Assembly: GCF_963669205.1 (NCBI RefSeq) | Contig: NZ_OY769915.1 | Location: 2,578,001-2,642,000, forward strand | Origin: an uncultured Roseibium sp. | Lineage (GTDB): Bacteria; Pseudomonadota; Alphaproteobacteria; Rhizobiales; Stappiaceae | Length of the DNA: 64,000 nt | Reading direction: 5' to 3' | The notes under the pieces: generated by a model | The model's database searches: none | Told to the model about the DNA's origin: nothing | The model's input: only the letters and a program-made list of their open reading frames with translations | In this document: positions 9,792 to 18,936 of the stretch, piece by piece | Layout of the letters: every line of letters begins with the position of its first letter | Position numbering within the stretch: position 1 is the stretch's first letter | Translations under genes and position numbers: made by a program

Positions 9792-10748
9792 CTAATGATT
9801 GGGCAGGTTTGCGGCGAGCGCTTCAAGGACGGCAATCCGCACGGCAACTCCCATTTCAACCTGTTCCCTGATCAGGCTCTGCGGGCCGTCGGCGATGGAG
9901 GCGTCGATTTCGACGCCCCGGTTCATCGGGCCGGGGTGCATGACCAGAACGTCGTCTCGCGCCACGGAGAGTTTTTCCGCGTCCAGACCGTAGTAGCGGT
10001 AATATTCGCGGACCGAGGGAACGAATGCACCGTTCATGCGCTCGCGCTGCAGGCGCAGCATCATGACGATGTCCGCGTCCTTCAATCCCGCGCGCATGTC
10101 GTTGAAGACCTCCACGCCCATCTTTGATATCCCGGACGGCAGCAGCGTTGACGGTGCGACGACGCGGACCCGCGCACCGAGGGCATTCAGCAGAATGATG
10201 TTGGAGCGGGCGACACGCGAGTGGGCGATGTCGCCGCAGATGGCCACTGTCAGCCGGGCGATCTTGCCCTTGTGGCGCCGGATCGTGAGCGCATCCAGCA
10301 GCGCCTGCGTCGGATGTTCATGCGGTCCGTCGCCGGCATTGACCACCGAGCAGCCTACCTTGCGCGCCAGAAGATGAACAGCACCTGCAGCATGGTGCCG
10401 GACCACCAGAAGATCCGGATGCATGGCGTTGAGCGTTGCCGCCGTGTCGATCAGCGTTTCCCCCTTTTTCACCGAGGAATGGGACACGGCCATGTTCATG
10501 ACGTCCGCGCCCAGCCGCTTGCCGGCAAGTTCGAAGGAACTCTGCGTGCGGGTGGAGTTTTCGAAAAAGAGGTTGATCTGGGTGCGGCCCTGAAGCACCT
10601 GCTTGCGCTTGTTGACCTGCCGCGAAACCTCGACGGCTTCTTCGGCACGGTCCAGAAGTCCCAGAATTTCGTGGGGGTGAAGCCCTTCAATGCCCAGCAG
10701 ATGGCGATGGGGGTAGGGGCTGTCTCGATGGGTGTCTGTCGCGGTCAT
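9792..10748 (-). CDS. pyrB: Aspartate carbamoyltransferase catalytic subunit
   Basis: Condenses carbamoyl phosphate with aspartate, the committed step of pyrimidine synthesis. The carbamoyl-phosphate motif FFENSTRTQSSFE lies near residue 60, and HPTQALLDALT, DIAHSRVARS and HPGPMNRGVEI follow in the expected order. The start MTATDTH is chosen because AGGGAT sits about 8 bases upstream; the frame continues open to 10787. No pyrI-like regulatory subunit is adjacent; instead the neighbour is the ligand-less dihydroorotase, suggesting a PyrB-PyrC' complex. Confidence 0.96.
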   Translation of the reverse strand: MTATDTHRDSPYPHRHLLGIEGLHPHEILGLLDRAEEAVEVSRQVNKRKQVLQGRTQINLFFENSTRTQSSFELAGKRLGADVMNMAVSHSSVKKGETLIDTAATLNAMHPDLLVVRHHAAGAVHLLARKVGCSVVNAGDGPHEHPTQALLDALTIRRHKGKIARLTVAICGDIAHSRVARSNIILLNALGARVRVVAPSTLLPSGISKMGVEVFNDMRAGLKDADIVMMLRLQRERMNGAFVPSVREYYRYYGLDAEKLSVARDDVLVMHPGPMNRGVEIDASIADGPQSLIREQVEMGVAVRIAVLEALAANLPNH

Positions 10749-10867
10749 CGAGACCATCCCTATATGGGGAATCGGCACGGTGCACAAGCCACGAATTCAA
10801 CTCATGCCCGATGTCCACATGAGGCGGATGTCTGACCGGCGGCCTGACGCCCTGCCTTGCTGCGGGC

Positions 10868-11353
10868 TCACCCTTGCGAAGACATGAATCCGAGCCGATC
10901 AAGGAAGCCTTGCAGAATGTAGGCAGCGGCCATCTTGTCAACGACGCTGGCGCGTTTTGCCCGGCTGGAGTCCGCCTCCAGCAGCGTCCGCGTCACGGCG
11001 GCTGTTGACAGGCGTTCATCCCAGTATGTGATCGGAAGCTCGGTCTTCTGGGAGAGGTTTCGGGCAAAGGCGCGCGTCGCCTGCGCACGCGGGCCTTCGC
11101 TCCCATCCATGTTCAGCGGCAGTCCGAGGACAATGCCGCCGACATCCTGTTTCCCGCAGATCGCGAGCAGTTGTTCGGCATCGATCGTGAATTTCTTCCT
11201 GCGGATCGTATCCATCGGCGTCGCGATGCCACGGCCGGGATCCGAAAGTGCCATGCCGATCGTCTTGGTGCCCAGATCAAGCCCGATCAGCCGGCTGCCG
11301 GGCGGCAGCGCCGATACGAAATCTTCGATGGAAAGTGCAGGATCGTTTGCCAT
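10868..11353 (-). CDS. ruvX: Putative pre-16S rRNA nuclease YqgF/RuvX
   Basis: RNase H-fold nuclease of the YqgF family, implicated in 16S rRNA 5'-end maturation. Signatures seen: LIGLDLGTKTIGMALSD near residue 22, GIVLGLPLNMDGSEGPRAQ near 73, and YWDERLSTAAV with the conserved Glu near 111. The C-terminal VVDKMAAAYILQGFLD is typical. At 161 residues it has the normal length. It lies upstream of pyrB on the same strand and is divergent from the hydrolase gene at 11492. Confidence 0.93.
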   Translation of the reverse strand: MANDPALSIEDFVSALPPGSRLIGLDLGTKTIGMALSDPGRGIATPMDTIRRKKFTIDAEQLLAICGKQDVGGIVLGLPLNMDGSEGPRAQATRAFARNLSQKTELPITYWDERLSTAAVTRTLLEADSSRAKRASVVDKMAAAYILQGFLDRLGFMSSQG

Positions 11354-11491
11354 GGGCGCGCTTTATCAGGGCCGGGTTGAAAAGACCAGTTGGAACTGCA
11401 TGGAAGCCGCTGTCGGCAACAACCCATTCTTGCACAAACGAAACCAGCGTCTAAACTCGATCTGCCAAAAGCGTTTCCGCGGGAGAATTAG

Positions 11492-12196
11492 ATGAAACTC
11501 ACCTGGTACGGTCATTCTGCCTTCAAACTCGAATTTGCAGAAACATCCATCATGTTCGATCCGTTTCTGACCGGAAACCCTTCATTTCCCGACAATCTGA
11601 CGGTCGATCAGGTCACCGCGGGCGTTACCCATGTGGTGCTGACACACGGTCATGACGATCACATCGGAGACGCGATCGAGATTCTCAAGAAGAACGGAGC
11701 ACAGCTGACTTCGAACTTCGAGATCTGCATGTGGGCAGGCAGGCAGGGGATCGAAAACATCAACCCGATGAATTCGGGCGGCATGGTCGATACCGGCACG
11801 TTCAAGGTCGCGCTCACGCGCGCGGAACATTCCTCGTCGAAGCAGTCGGACGGGGAGGCGATCTATCTGGGAAATCCGCATGGTGTCATAATCGAGGTTC
11901 CGGGAAAGAAGGTGCTCTATCACATGGGGGACACCGATATTTTCTCCGACATGGCGTTGATCAACGAGATTTACCGCCCGAAGATCGGGATCGTTCCTGT
12001 TGGCGACCGCTTTACGATGGGTGGCCGGGTTGCAGCCATGGCCTGCACGAAATTCTTCGACTTCGACACGATCGTCCCCTGTCACTTCGGGACCTTTCCC
12101 ATCATTGAGCAGTCGGCGGACGCTTTCGAAACCGCCATGGGCCCTGATGCCGCCTTGGTGAACACGATGACGCCGGGTGCGAGCATCGAGGTATGA
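11492..12196 (+). CDS. Metal-dependent hydrolase, UPF0173 (YtkL-like)
   Basis: Metallo-beta-lactamase-fold protein of 234 residues. The metal motif LTHGHDDHIGD lies near residue 50; later metal residues are in TRAEHSSSK, MGDTDIFSDM and the C-terminal CHFGTFP. The family is widespread but its substrate is unknown. GGGAGA lies 7 bases before the ATG. The TGA overlaps the ATG of the cupin gene (ATGA), so the two are probably co-translated. Confidence 0.9.
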   Translation: MKLTWYGHSAFKLEFAETSIMFDPFLTGNPSFPDNLTVDQVTAGVTHVVLTHGHDDHIGDAIEILKKNGAQLTSNFEICMWAGRQGIENINPMNSGGMVDTGTFKVALTRAEHSSSKQSDGEAIYLGNPHGVIIEVPGKKVLYHMGDTDIFSDMALINEIYRPKIGIVPVGDRFTMGGRVAAMACTKFFDFDTIVPCHFGTFPIIEQSADAFETAMGPDAALVNTMTPGASIEV

Positions 12197-12741
12197 ACCG
12201 GCCGCTTCGCCGCAAGCGCACGCCGTGGTTCGCCAGGCTGACTGCCGGCATCCTGATGCTCCTGTGCGCGGCCACCTTGCCGGGTCATGCGACCGAGGCA
12301 ACGGCGATCCCGGCCGAGAAGCCGGACGCCCCAACAGCGGTGACGGCGCCGGCATCGGCACCATCCGGGGCATCCTATGAAAAAGTGCATGAGGTCTTTT
12401 CGGGCGACAAAACCGTCTCGGGCGAAAAGATCACCTTCCCGCAGAAGGACGCTTCGGTCAGGGCCATCGTCGTGACGCTGGAGCCCGGTGAGGCAACGGC
12501 ATGGCACCGGCATGGCGCGCCGCTCTTTGCCTATATCCTGCAAGGCGAAGTCACCGTGTTCTACGAGGGGATCGGAGAGAAGGTGTTTCGTCAGGGAGAC
12601 GGCGTGATGGAAGCGATGGCCGTGACCCACCAGGGACGGAATACGGCAGATGGCGAAACGCGTATTCTCGCGGTTTTCCTGCTTGGAGACGGCAGGGACG
12701 CCCTCGTACCCGAGGACGCGCCGGCCAAGGGACCGCACTAG
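12193..12741 (+). CDS. Exported cupin-domain protein
   Basis: 182 residues with a basic, hydrophobic N-terminus (RRKRTPWFARLTAGILMLLC) consistent with a signal peptide or anchor, an Ala/Pro-rich linker to about residue 58, and one cupin barrel. The cupin motif AWHRHGAPLFAYILQGEVTVF carries two histidines for metal binding, and VTHQGRNTADGETRILAVF completes the barrel. It may bind a small molecule in the periplasm; the ligand is unknown. It overlaps the upstream hydrolase by 4 bases. Confidence 0.82.
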   Translation: MNRPLRRKRTPWFARLTAGILMLLCAATLPGHATEATAIPAEKPDAPTAVTAPASAPSGASYEKVHEVFSGDKTVSGEKITFPQKDASVRAIVVTLEPGEATAWHRHGAPLFAYILQGEVTVFYEGIGEKVFRQGDGVMEAMAVTHQGRNTADGETRILAVFLLGDGRDALVPEDAPAKGPH

Positions 12742-13109
12742 CCGGAGGTGGCGGCCGGCGCGGAAGGATTGCGCCTGGGCGTATTCACGCCGATTCCGTC
12801 CTGTTCAACCCGAATTGGGCCGCTTGAAGTGATCCCCGGCAACCAGCTTGTCAGTCCGGCTGAAGCGCAGCGGAAGCAGAATGGCCGCTTCTCGTAGCAC
12901 CGTGTCTTTGCGCCGGTGTAAAAAGCGTCTTCGTCGAGACGCAGATCCCGTTAAGTCATGTCGGAAACAGTCGATGTGTCGGTGTTTTTACATACGAGCA
13001 AGGGTTACGACTAAGGCCGGTAGAGAAACATGACAAAATACTAATGTAAATCAGCTGTTTATGAACAAAATTTCACAAGTAATTCCAGACTTGCAGCTTA
13101 TTTCTCTTC
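12742..13109 (+). other. Intergenic region without a recognised gene
   Basis: 368 bases between the cupin gene and the methyltransferase gene. The right half is AT-rich (around 13020-13090) and could hold promoters. The only structured element I can see is a hairpin with a T-run on the minus strand at 12920-12942, listed separately. No good protein-coding frame is visible. Confidence 0.6.
12920..12942 (-). terminator. Candidate intrinsic terminator with no known upstream gene
   Basis: Read on the minus strand, GCGTCT and AGACGC form a 6-bp stem around a 6-base loop, followed directly by TTTTT. No minus-strand gene is recognised to its right, so either a small RNA ends here or the structure is accidental. 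Confidence 0.4.
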
Positions 13110-14093
13110 ATGAAGGCGCCGGGCAGACGGATGTGGTCGAAAGCGGGCGCAGGCACCATGGAGGATGCGCTCTTGCACCTGGTAAAGTCGGACAGTCTCA
13201 TCGAACGCGGTCTTGACGCCGCAAACTACAACATCTTCGAGCAGAACAGGATCTGGGCGCGCTACGCCTCCGAAAAACCGGATGTTGCCGCAAGCCTGAT
13301 GCGCACGATCCGGGCGATCCACATGAGGATGAAGGAGGAGAGGGACCTGTCCGCCCTGTCAATCGGGGCGGGAAACGAACCGCAGTTCCGGATACTGCAA
13401 TCCGCGTTTCAACAAGGTCTGTCGCTTTACGATATCGACGGAGCGGCATTGGCGACACTCCAGGAACGCCAGGCGCGCCAGATGTTGGAAAATGTGCGGC
13501 TGGTTCAGGGAGATTATACGATCGACTTTCGCGATGCCGCAGCCGCCGAATGTGCCCGCGACGCGCTGTTCGAGGGCCGCAGGCAGGATCTCGTCACGCT
13601 CCATCACAGTCTTTATTATTCCAAGGCGACGACCTGGCCAGGTTTGGTGAAGGCGCTGTATGACGAGGTTCTGGCTCCGAACGGGGCAATCCACGCGGTC
13701 ATGATGTCCGCCCGGGAAACAAGGCCGCACACGACCACATGGCTCTACAATACGTTCGCCAAAAGGTACTTCGGTGCATCGACGGACCAGGACCTGCTTG
13801 GGCTCAGACAGGAATTGCGCGATGTGCACGCTCTGAAGGACTGTGAGATCTCTGCGGAGACGCGTCAGGTCCGTTTCTGGGTGGACGACTTCGACCTGTT
13901 CATGGCGGTTGTCTGGATGATCCTTCTTTACCCGCATGCGCATGACTACACGCTGGAGCAGCGGATCGAGATCACCGAGTTCGTCATAGAGAATTTCTGG
14001 ATCCCGAAGAGGCCGCTGGTACAGACCCAGGACTATGTCACCCTGCACAAGCTCGGTCCCGCGCAATCCATGGCGATCTTCGGCGGCAGATAG
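13110..14093 (+). CDS. Class I SAM-dependent methyltransferase-like protein
   Basis: 327 residues. A Rossmann-type methyltransferase core is suggested by the glycine motif LSIGAGNEPQF near residue 82, an acidic strand end LYDIDGAAL (about 106), VRLVQGDYTIDF (about 131), DLVTLHHSLYYSK (about 160) and VLAPNGAIHAVMMS (about 183). The pattern resembles small-molecule N-methyltransferases of the histamine/carnosine type, but I cannot assign a substrate. The start is uncertain: ATGs at 13110, 13131 and 13158 are all in frame and none has a strong ribosome site. It stands alone, convergent with mltB. Confidence 0.7.
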   Translation: MKAPGRRMWSKAGAGTMEDALLHLVKSDSLIERGLDAANYNIFEQNRIWARYASEKPDVAASLMRTIRAIHMRMKEERDLSALSIGAGNEPQFRILQSAFQQGLSLYDIDGAALATLQERQARQMLENVRLVQGDYTIDFRDAAAAECARDALFEGRRQDLVTLHHSLYYSKATTWPGLVKALYDEVLAPNGAIHAVMMSARETRPHTTTWLYNTFAKRYFGASTDQDLLGLRQELRDVHALKDCEISAETRQVRFWVDDFDLFMAVVWMILLYPHAHDYTLEQRIEITEFVIENFWIPKRPLVQTQDYVTLHKLGPAQSMAIFGGR

Positions 14094-14158
14094 CTTCTTT
14101 TTACACGCGGTGGAACCTGTCTGCTCCAGCACGGTTTTCGTGCAATCAGGAAACGGGC

Positions 14159-14185
14159 AACAGGCCCAAATTAATGGGTCCTGTT
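14159..14185. terminator. Hairpin between convergent genes
   Basis: AACAGGCCCA pairs with TGGGTCCTGTT (one bulged T) around an AATTAA loop. It lies between the ends of the methyltransferase gene and the leftward transglycosylase gene. It has no U-tract on either strand, so efficiency as an intrinsic terminator is uncertain. Confidence 0.5.
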
Positions 14186-14186
14186 A

Positions 14187-15383
14187 CTAGAGTTTGTTCA
14201 AGAGCGCCGGTGTCGGCCACGCGTCCGCAGGCATGCCGAGCTTCTGCTGCATGTCCTGGACGGCTCCCCGGGTTCCGGCTCCAAGGATGCCGTCGATCTT
14301 GCCGACGTCGTAGCCCTTGTTCTGTAACTTTGTCTGCAACTGTTTCATCTGGGCATCGTTGAGCCCCTGATCGGGGTTTCCGGCGTTGTAGCGCGGCGCA
14401 CCGGCAAGACGGGTTGCGAAATAGGCTGCGGACGTTGTGTAGATGAGAGACTGGTTCCATTCCAGATAAATGTCGAAATTCGGATAAGCCAGGAAGGCCG
14501 GGCCCTTGCGGCCCTGCGGAAGAAGCAGCGAGGCCGGCAGGTTGGGCGAGATCTGGCCCCAGCGCGGCTGAACGCCGAGCGCGGCCCATTGCGCGCCTGT
14601 CTTGGTCTTGCCGAGGCCCGTTTCATGCCAGTTCAGGTTCTGCGGCACCGTCACTTCCTGCAGCCAGGGTTCGCCCTGGCTCCAGCCCAGGTGATTGATG
14701 AAGGCACCGGCAGTGAGGATCGCGTCCGACGCGCTCTGCTTGAGCTTTACGTGCCCGTCGCCGTCGCCGTCGCGTCCGAACTTGATGATGTCCTCGGGCA
14801 GCATCTGCACCATGCCGATTTCGCCGGCCCACGCACCGGTCGTGCGCTGCGGATCGAGGTCGCCATGCTGAACCATTTCGATGGCAGCGATCAGTTGCGG
14901 GCGGAAAAGCTCCGGACGCCGGCAATCATGGGCGAGCGTTGCCAGTGCGTTGACCGTGTTGAAGTCGCCCTGAACCGCACCGAAATCGGTCTCCAGCGCC
15001 CAGAAAGCGGTTATCACCGGCGCCGGCACCCCGTATTCGTTCTCCGTCCGCTGGAAGATGGCGGCATGTTTCTTCATGTTCGCCGCGCCGTTCTTCATGC
15101 GGTAGCTGGAGATGACCCGTTTGGAGAAGTCCAGAAAGGTCATCTTGAAGACGCCCTGGGCGCGGTCGCGTGACAACACCTTCCGGTCGATCTGCGCACG
15201 CGCCAGGGTCCGGTCTGCCGCGTCGGGCGACAGCCCCTTTGCAACGGCTTCCTGTTTGACACCGGCCAGGAACTGCCTGAAATCGCCGCCGCATTGCTGG
15301 GCCGACGCGGGAGAAGTGAAAAGGCAGAACCCTGCGACGATGCCGGTCGCAAAGGTGAACGCGAGAGTCTTGCGGCGGGTCAT
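14187..15383 (-). CDS. Lytic murein transglycosylase, MltB family
   Basis: Cleaves peptidoglycan between MurNAc and GlcNAc in the periplasm. The start at 15383 (MTRRKTLAFTF) gives a signal peptide ending ASAQQ, with AGGA just upstream; the frame itself is open further left to 15470. The SLT-type core has the catalytic-Glu segment ITAFWALETDFGAVQGDFN near residue 110 and GAWAGEIGMVQMLPEDIIKFG near residue 175. A C-terminal peptidoglycan-binding domain (LQTKLQNKGYDVGKIDGILG to the end) completes 398 residues. Confidence 0.92.
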   Translation of the reverse strand: MTRRKTLAFTFATGIVAGFCLFTSPASAQQCGGDFRQFLAGVKQEAVAKGLSPDAADRTLARAQIDRKVLSRDRAQGVFKMTFLDFSKRVISSYRMKNGAANMKKHAAIFQRTENEYGVPAPVITAFWALETDFGAVQGDFNTVNALATLAHDCRRPELFRPQLIAAIEMVQHGDLDPQRTTGAWAGEIGMVQMLPEDIIKFGRDGDGDGHVKLKQSASDAILTAGAFINHLGWSQGEPWLQEVTVPQNLNWHETGLGKTKTGAQWAALGVQPRWGQISPNLPASLLLPQGRKGPAFLAYPNFDIYLEWNQSLIYTTSAAYFATRLAGAPRYNAGNPDQGLNDAQMKQLQTKLQNKGYDVGKIDGILGAGTRGAVQDMQQKLGMPADAWPTPALLNKL

Positions 15384-15525
15384 GGATGGTCCTGTCGTTG
15401 CGATGTTGCAGCCAAATGCGCGTCGTCTGGAATTCGGCAACAGTTGACTTTGCTTCGCCCGCAACGTCAACCGGAACGGAGGGCAAAGACACGGTCATCC
15501 ACGAAGAGCGTGCGTTTGAAGGGCG

Positions 15526-16023
15526 TTACTGGCAGTTGCCGAAATCGGACCCCACCATGATGCCGCCTTCCGGGCTGCGACGGAGCGGGGCGTTGACCCG
15601 TGCCGAGGAGCGGCATCCGGCTGAAGGTGACTGCAGGTTGGGTGCCGGAGCATAGGCCGGGTCGCCGTAATAGGGGGCGGCATTCACCCCGGATGTCTGC
15701 TGAAGACACATCTGGTAGGCCGTGTCGTAGAGTGTCTGCCAGCCACCGGGCATGGATCCCATGTTGTTCAGGACGCCGAGGGCGCCGCCGGCACGCGCGC
15801 CGCGCGCAGCGCCGGAGCGTCCGGCCCAGGCGCCGCCAACGACCGCACCTGCCATGCCGCCCGAAACTGCATCTCCGACAACATCACCGTTGCCGACATA
15901 GGAATTTGCGTAATCCGTTGCGTAGACCACGCAATCGGTTCCGTCTGCCGACGCGGTCAGAGGCGTGCCGATCAAAAGCACGAGGGCTAAAGCGCAACCG
16001 GTAGTCTTGTGCCGATGAAACAT
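15526..16023 (-). CDS. Exported glycine-zipper protein
   Basis: 165 residues with a signal peptide (HKTTGCALALVLLIGTPLTASA) and a Gly/Ala-rich segment (GGMAGAVVGGAWAGRSGAAR, about residues 54-73) typical of glycine-zipper outer-membrane or envelope proteins. The mature part has several Cys, including the C-terminal FGNCQ. GGGAGAG lies 6 bases before the ATG at 16023. The function is unknown. Confidence 0.75.
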   Translation of the reverse strand: MFHRHKTTGCALALVLLIGTPLTASADGTDCVVYATDYANSYVGNGDVVGDAVSGGMAGAVVGGAWAGRSGAARGARAGGALGVLNNMGSMPGGWQTLYDTAYQMCLQQTSGVNAAPYYGDPAYAPAPNLQSPSAGCRSSARVNAPLRRSPEGGIMVGSDFGNCQ

Positions 16024-16164
16024 GTCTGCTCTCCCGCCGGCAGAACAATCGGGGCAGGGGCAGGCCTCTATGCCCGCGCGCACCCGCGCTGCCGGATTTT
16101 CGAGGAAACCAGCCTATGTCGCCGGTCTTAACAAGTCTCTACCGCATTCGATTGGATTTGAAGC

Positions 16165-17373
16165 TCATTGCGCGGCGCGCTCGACAAACCTCTGGCCGAC
16201 AAATCCAGTTTTGCCGTCATATTCAATTCCGCACCACCATTTGCCGCATTCGTTGAAGCTGACGGTAGTATTGGCGGGAATGACGGCGATGATTTCGCTG
16301 TTCTTCTTTTCCGATAGACGCATGTTGACGGAGGCGGTTGTCTGTCCCGAATTCGCATATGCGCGGACATCTTGCGCGGAAGCGGTTTCAACCGGCGCCG
16401 TCCCGGCTTCCTTTGCACTGACGACAGCGCCGGGACTGTTGTTGGCTGCGATAGCCTCACTGTCCGACCCATCGGCCGAAACACTGGCTGAAACACTGGA
16501 CAGTCCGGACCGGTTTGCTGAAGAAATGCTAAGTGCATAGGCCGGGGTCGTGAGGCCGGCCGGCAACCCGGAACCAGGCAGGGATGCGTCCGGCAGCGGG
16601 GCCGTGGCTGCGGCCTGGGCGGGTGCGGCTTGCGGATAGACCGGCGCGGCCGCGCCCTCGCTGGTGGTTGCCGGGGCCGGGGCGGCGCTGGTGTTTCCGG
16701 AGGCAAAGGCTAGCCTCAACCGGTTTTTCGCCTCGGCGATCTGTTCCGGTGTGGCCGTGTTGAACGGTTCGGTCTTCGCAGCGCTTTCCGGCGTGCCGGA
16801 GATCGCCGCCGTAGCCCTCACCGTGTTTTCGGTGGCGGACACCGGCTGCGGGTCCGTGACGATCAGCTGTGTCGCGACAGGGCGGGTTTCCGGCTCGTCC
16901 GCGACCATCATGTCCGGAACGCCGAGCGCCAGCGCGGCACCGCCCGCCAGGCCGACGAGCAAAGCCGCGGCCACCAGGGGTCTGAAGCGCAACTTGCCGG
17001 GCCGTTTCCCTGCGCCTTGCGGCGTATCCGGGTTTTTCACCGCGGACCGCTTGACCACATCTGCAATTTTCTCGGCGTCGTCCGACTTGCGCAGAACGCC
17101 CGGGATCTCGAACGGAACATCGTGCAATTCGGCAGCCAAATCCGGTTTTTGCAGGTCGCCGTGGTCTGTCCTGTCCGCGGCGGCGTGCAACTGCAGGATT
17201 TTCGAAGCGAGCTCGCCAGGGTCGATTTTGCGGAGTGACTTTCGAAATTCGCCGCTCGAATGAGCACCTCTGATAACCTTGAATTCGCGTCTCGCCGAAG
17301 GATCCTGCCCGGTCTTTCGGGCCGGATCTGGTTGACTGGCGCATGTTTTGGCTGGCGCGGTTACTTGATACAT
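16165..17373 (-). CDS. Membrane-anchored bacterial SH3-domain protein
   Basis: 402 residues. Start MYQVTAP at 17373 is supported by AGGAGG six bases upstream. A polar cytoplasmic part (residues 1 to about 135) precedes one membrane helix (FRPLVAAALLVGLAGGAALALG), then a long Ala/Pro/Thr-rich linker, and a C-terminal SH3b domain (SVNMRLSEKKNSEIIAVIP to the end), which usually binds cell-wall material. Topology suggests a cytoplasmic N-terminus tied to the periplasm. A conserved CGKWWCGIEYDGKTGFV motif lies in the SH3 part. The role is unknown. Confidence 0.8.
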   Translation of the reverse strand: MYQVTAPAKTCASQPDPARKTGQDPSARREFKVIRGAHSSGEFRKSLRKIDPGELASKILQLHAAADRTDHGDLQKPDLAAELHDVPFEIPGVLRKSDDAEKIADVVKRSAVKNPDTPQGAGKRPGKLRFRPLVAAALLVGLAGGAALALGVPDMMVADEPETRPVATQLIVTDPQPVSATENTVRATAAISGTPESAAKTEPFNTATPEQIAEAKNRLRLAFASGNTSAAPAPATTSEGAAAPVYPQAAPAQAAATAPLPDASLPGSGLPAGLTTPAYALSISSANRSGLSSVSASVSADGSDSEAIAANNSPGAVVSAKEAGTAPVETASAQDVRAYANSGQTTASVNMRLSEKKNSEIIAVIPANTTVSFNECGKWWCGIEYDGKTGFVGQRFVERAAQ

Positions 17374-17649
17374 CTGGCCCTCCTGTTGATGCGGTTCGGG
17401 CACGCGCAAGGCGGTCACCTGGATTGGGTAAGGTGGCATTAACCTTTGTTAATGCGTCCGCACACGGGCCGGATTGCGGCGACACTGGGGAATTTTCCTT
17501 GAATTTTGACGAGCTTGTGATCCGGAAAGAGGGGGGCAACCTGTGCGTTTGCAAATGCATAACCTGTCTTTGCCATGCTTGAATGTGCATTGGCATGAGG
17601 AGATTCGGTGCCGGACGCGAAACGCGCATCGATGAATGGGCAGGAAACG

Positions 17650-18834
17650 ATGAAACGCTGGGTGATCTCGAAAACTGTTGGGGCCTTGATGGGGCTGGGA
17701 GCGTTTCTGTGCGCAGCCCAGGCGCAGGAACCGCAGCAGCAGGAACTGAGGATCGGTTTCATGGCAACGCTATCCGGGCCGGCGGCCGTCTTCGGTGAAC
17801 ACATGCGTGACGGCTTCATGCTCGCCGTCAACCAGTCGAACGGGGCCCTCGGAGGCATGCCGACCAACGTGCTCGTCGTCGACGACAAACTCGACCCGGA
17901 TCATGCGGTCAAGGAGGTCACGAAACTGATCGACGAGAATGGTATCGACCTGCTTGTCGGAGTGAATTTTTCAAAGATCATGCTCGCCATCCATGATCCG
18001 GTTGTCCGCTCCCGGACGCTGTTCATCGGAACAAGCTCCGGACCTGCACCCATCGCGGGCCGTAACTGCAGCCGTTACTTCTTTTCCACGGCGGCGCAGG
18101 ACGACCAGGTACACGAGACCATGGGGCGCTATGCCAGCCTCAAGGGATACCAGCAGGTTGTGACCATTGCGCCGGACTACGAGGCGGCGCGCGATGCAAT
18201 CTCGGCGTTCCGGCGGCATTTCAAGGGACAGATCGCGCGCGAGATTTTCCCGAAACTGGGCCAGACGGAGTTTTCGGTCGAGTTCGACCAGATCGCCGGG
18301 ATCGAGCCCGACGCGATCTATGCGTTCATGCCCGGCGGGATGGGCGTGGAACTCGTCAGGCAATTCCAGACGTCCGGCATGAAGGGAATTATTCCGTTCC
18401 TGTCGGCAAAGACGGTCGATGCGGTCACCTTGCCGTACACAAAGGAGATGGGCGAGGGACTGTTCTCCGCAGCGCACTGGGCTCCCAATCTCGACAACCC
18501 GGCGAACAAGCGCTTCGTACGCGAGTTCCGGCGCGCCTACAATTACGCCCCGTCGACATATGCCGCACAGGGCTACGATGCGGCGAAGCTGATTCATTTC
18601 GCCCTGGAACTCACCGGAGGCGCCAAGGACAGGGAGGCGATGCTCTCGGCAATCAATGCCGCACCATTTGAGAGCGTGCGCGGAGACTTCCGGTTCAATT
18701 CCAACCAGTTTCCCATCCAGGACTTCTATCTGGTCGAAGGCGTGCGCCGGACCAGCAGGCTTTACGAGATGGAAGCCGTGGCGCGGGTTTTCGACGATGT
18801 CGGAGACGCGTTTTCCGGTTCCTGCCGGATGTGA
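17650..18834 (+). CDS. ABC transporter substrate-binding protein, Leu/Ile/Val-type
   Basis: A periplasmic Peripla_BP_6-fold receptor of 394 residues. The start MKRWVISKTVG at 17650 follows CAGGAAA and gives a signal peptide ending at AQAQE; upstream GTG and ATG codons lack ribosome sites. The mature protein begins LRIGFMATLSGPAAVFGEHMRDGF, characteristic of branched-chain amino acid or amide binding proteins. No permease or ATPase genes are nearby, so it is an orphan component here. The ligand cannot be told from sequence alone. Confidence 0.88.
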   Translation: MKRWVISKTVGALMGLGAFLCAAQAQEPQQQELRIGFMATLSGPAAVFGEHMRDGFMLAVNQSNGALGGMPTNVLVVDDKLDPDHAVKEVTKLIDENGIDLLVGVNFSKIMLAIHDPVVRSRTLFIGTSSGPAPIAGRNCSRYFFSTAAQDDQVHETMGRYASLKGYQQVVTIAPDYEAARDAISAFRRHFKGQIAREIFPKLGQTEFSVEFDQIAGIEPDAIYAFMPGGMGVELVRQFQTSGMKGIIPFLSAKTVDAVTLPYTKEMGEGLFSAAHWAPNLDNPANKRFVREFRRAYNYAPSTYAAQGYDAAKLIHFALELTGGAKDREAMLSAINAAPFESVRGDFRFNSNQFPIQDFYLVEGVRRTSRLYEMEAVARVFDDVGDAFSGSCRM

Positions 18835-18911
18835 CCTGACGAGATAAAGAGCCGATCACTGCAATTCTGAAACGGGTGGTCCAAAAATAACGACCGGGCA
18901 CCTTGCATTCA

Positions 18912-18930
18912 GGACTACGCGGTCCATATT
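18912..18930 (-). promoter_or_regulatory. Candidate NemR-like operator upstream of tetR
   Basis: Minus-strand reading is AATATGGAC-N6-GTCC. The same pattern with the same spacing occurs before the ene-reductase gene at 19588-19606. The site ends 6 bases before the tetR ATG at 18937, a position suited to autorepression. Confidence 0.65.
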
Positions 18931-18936
18931 AGCGTC

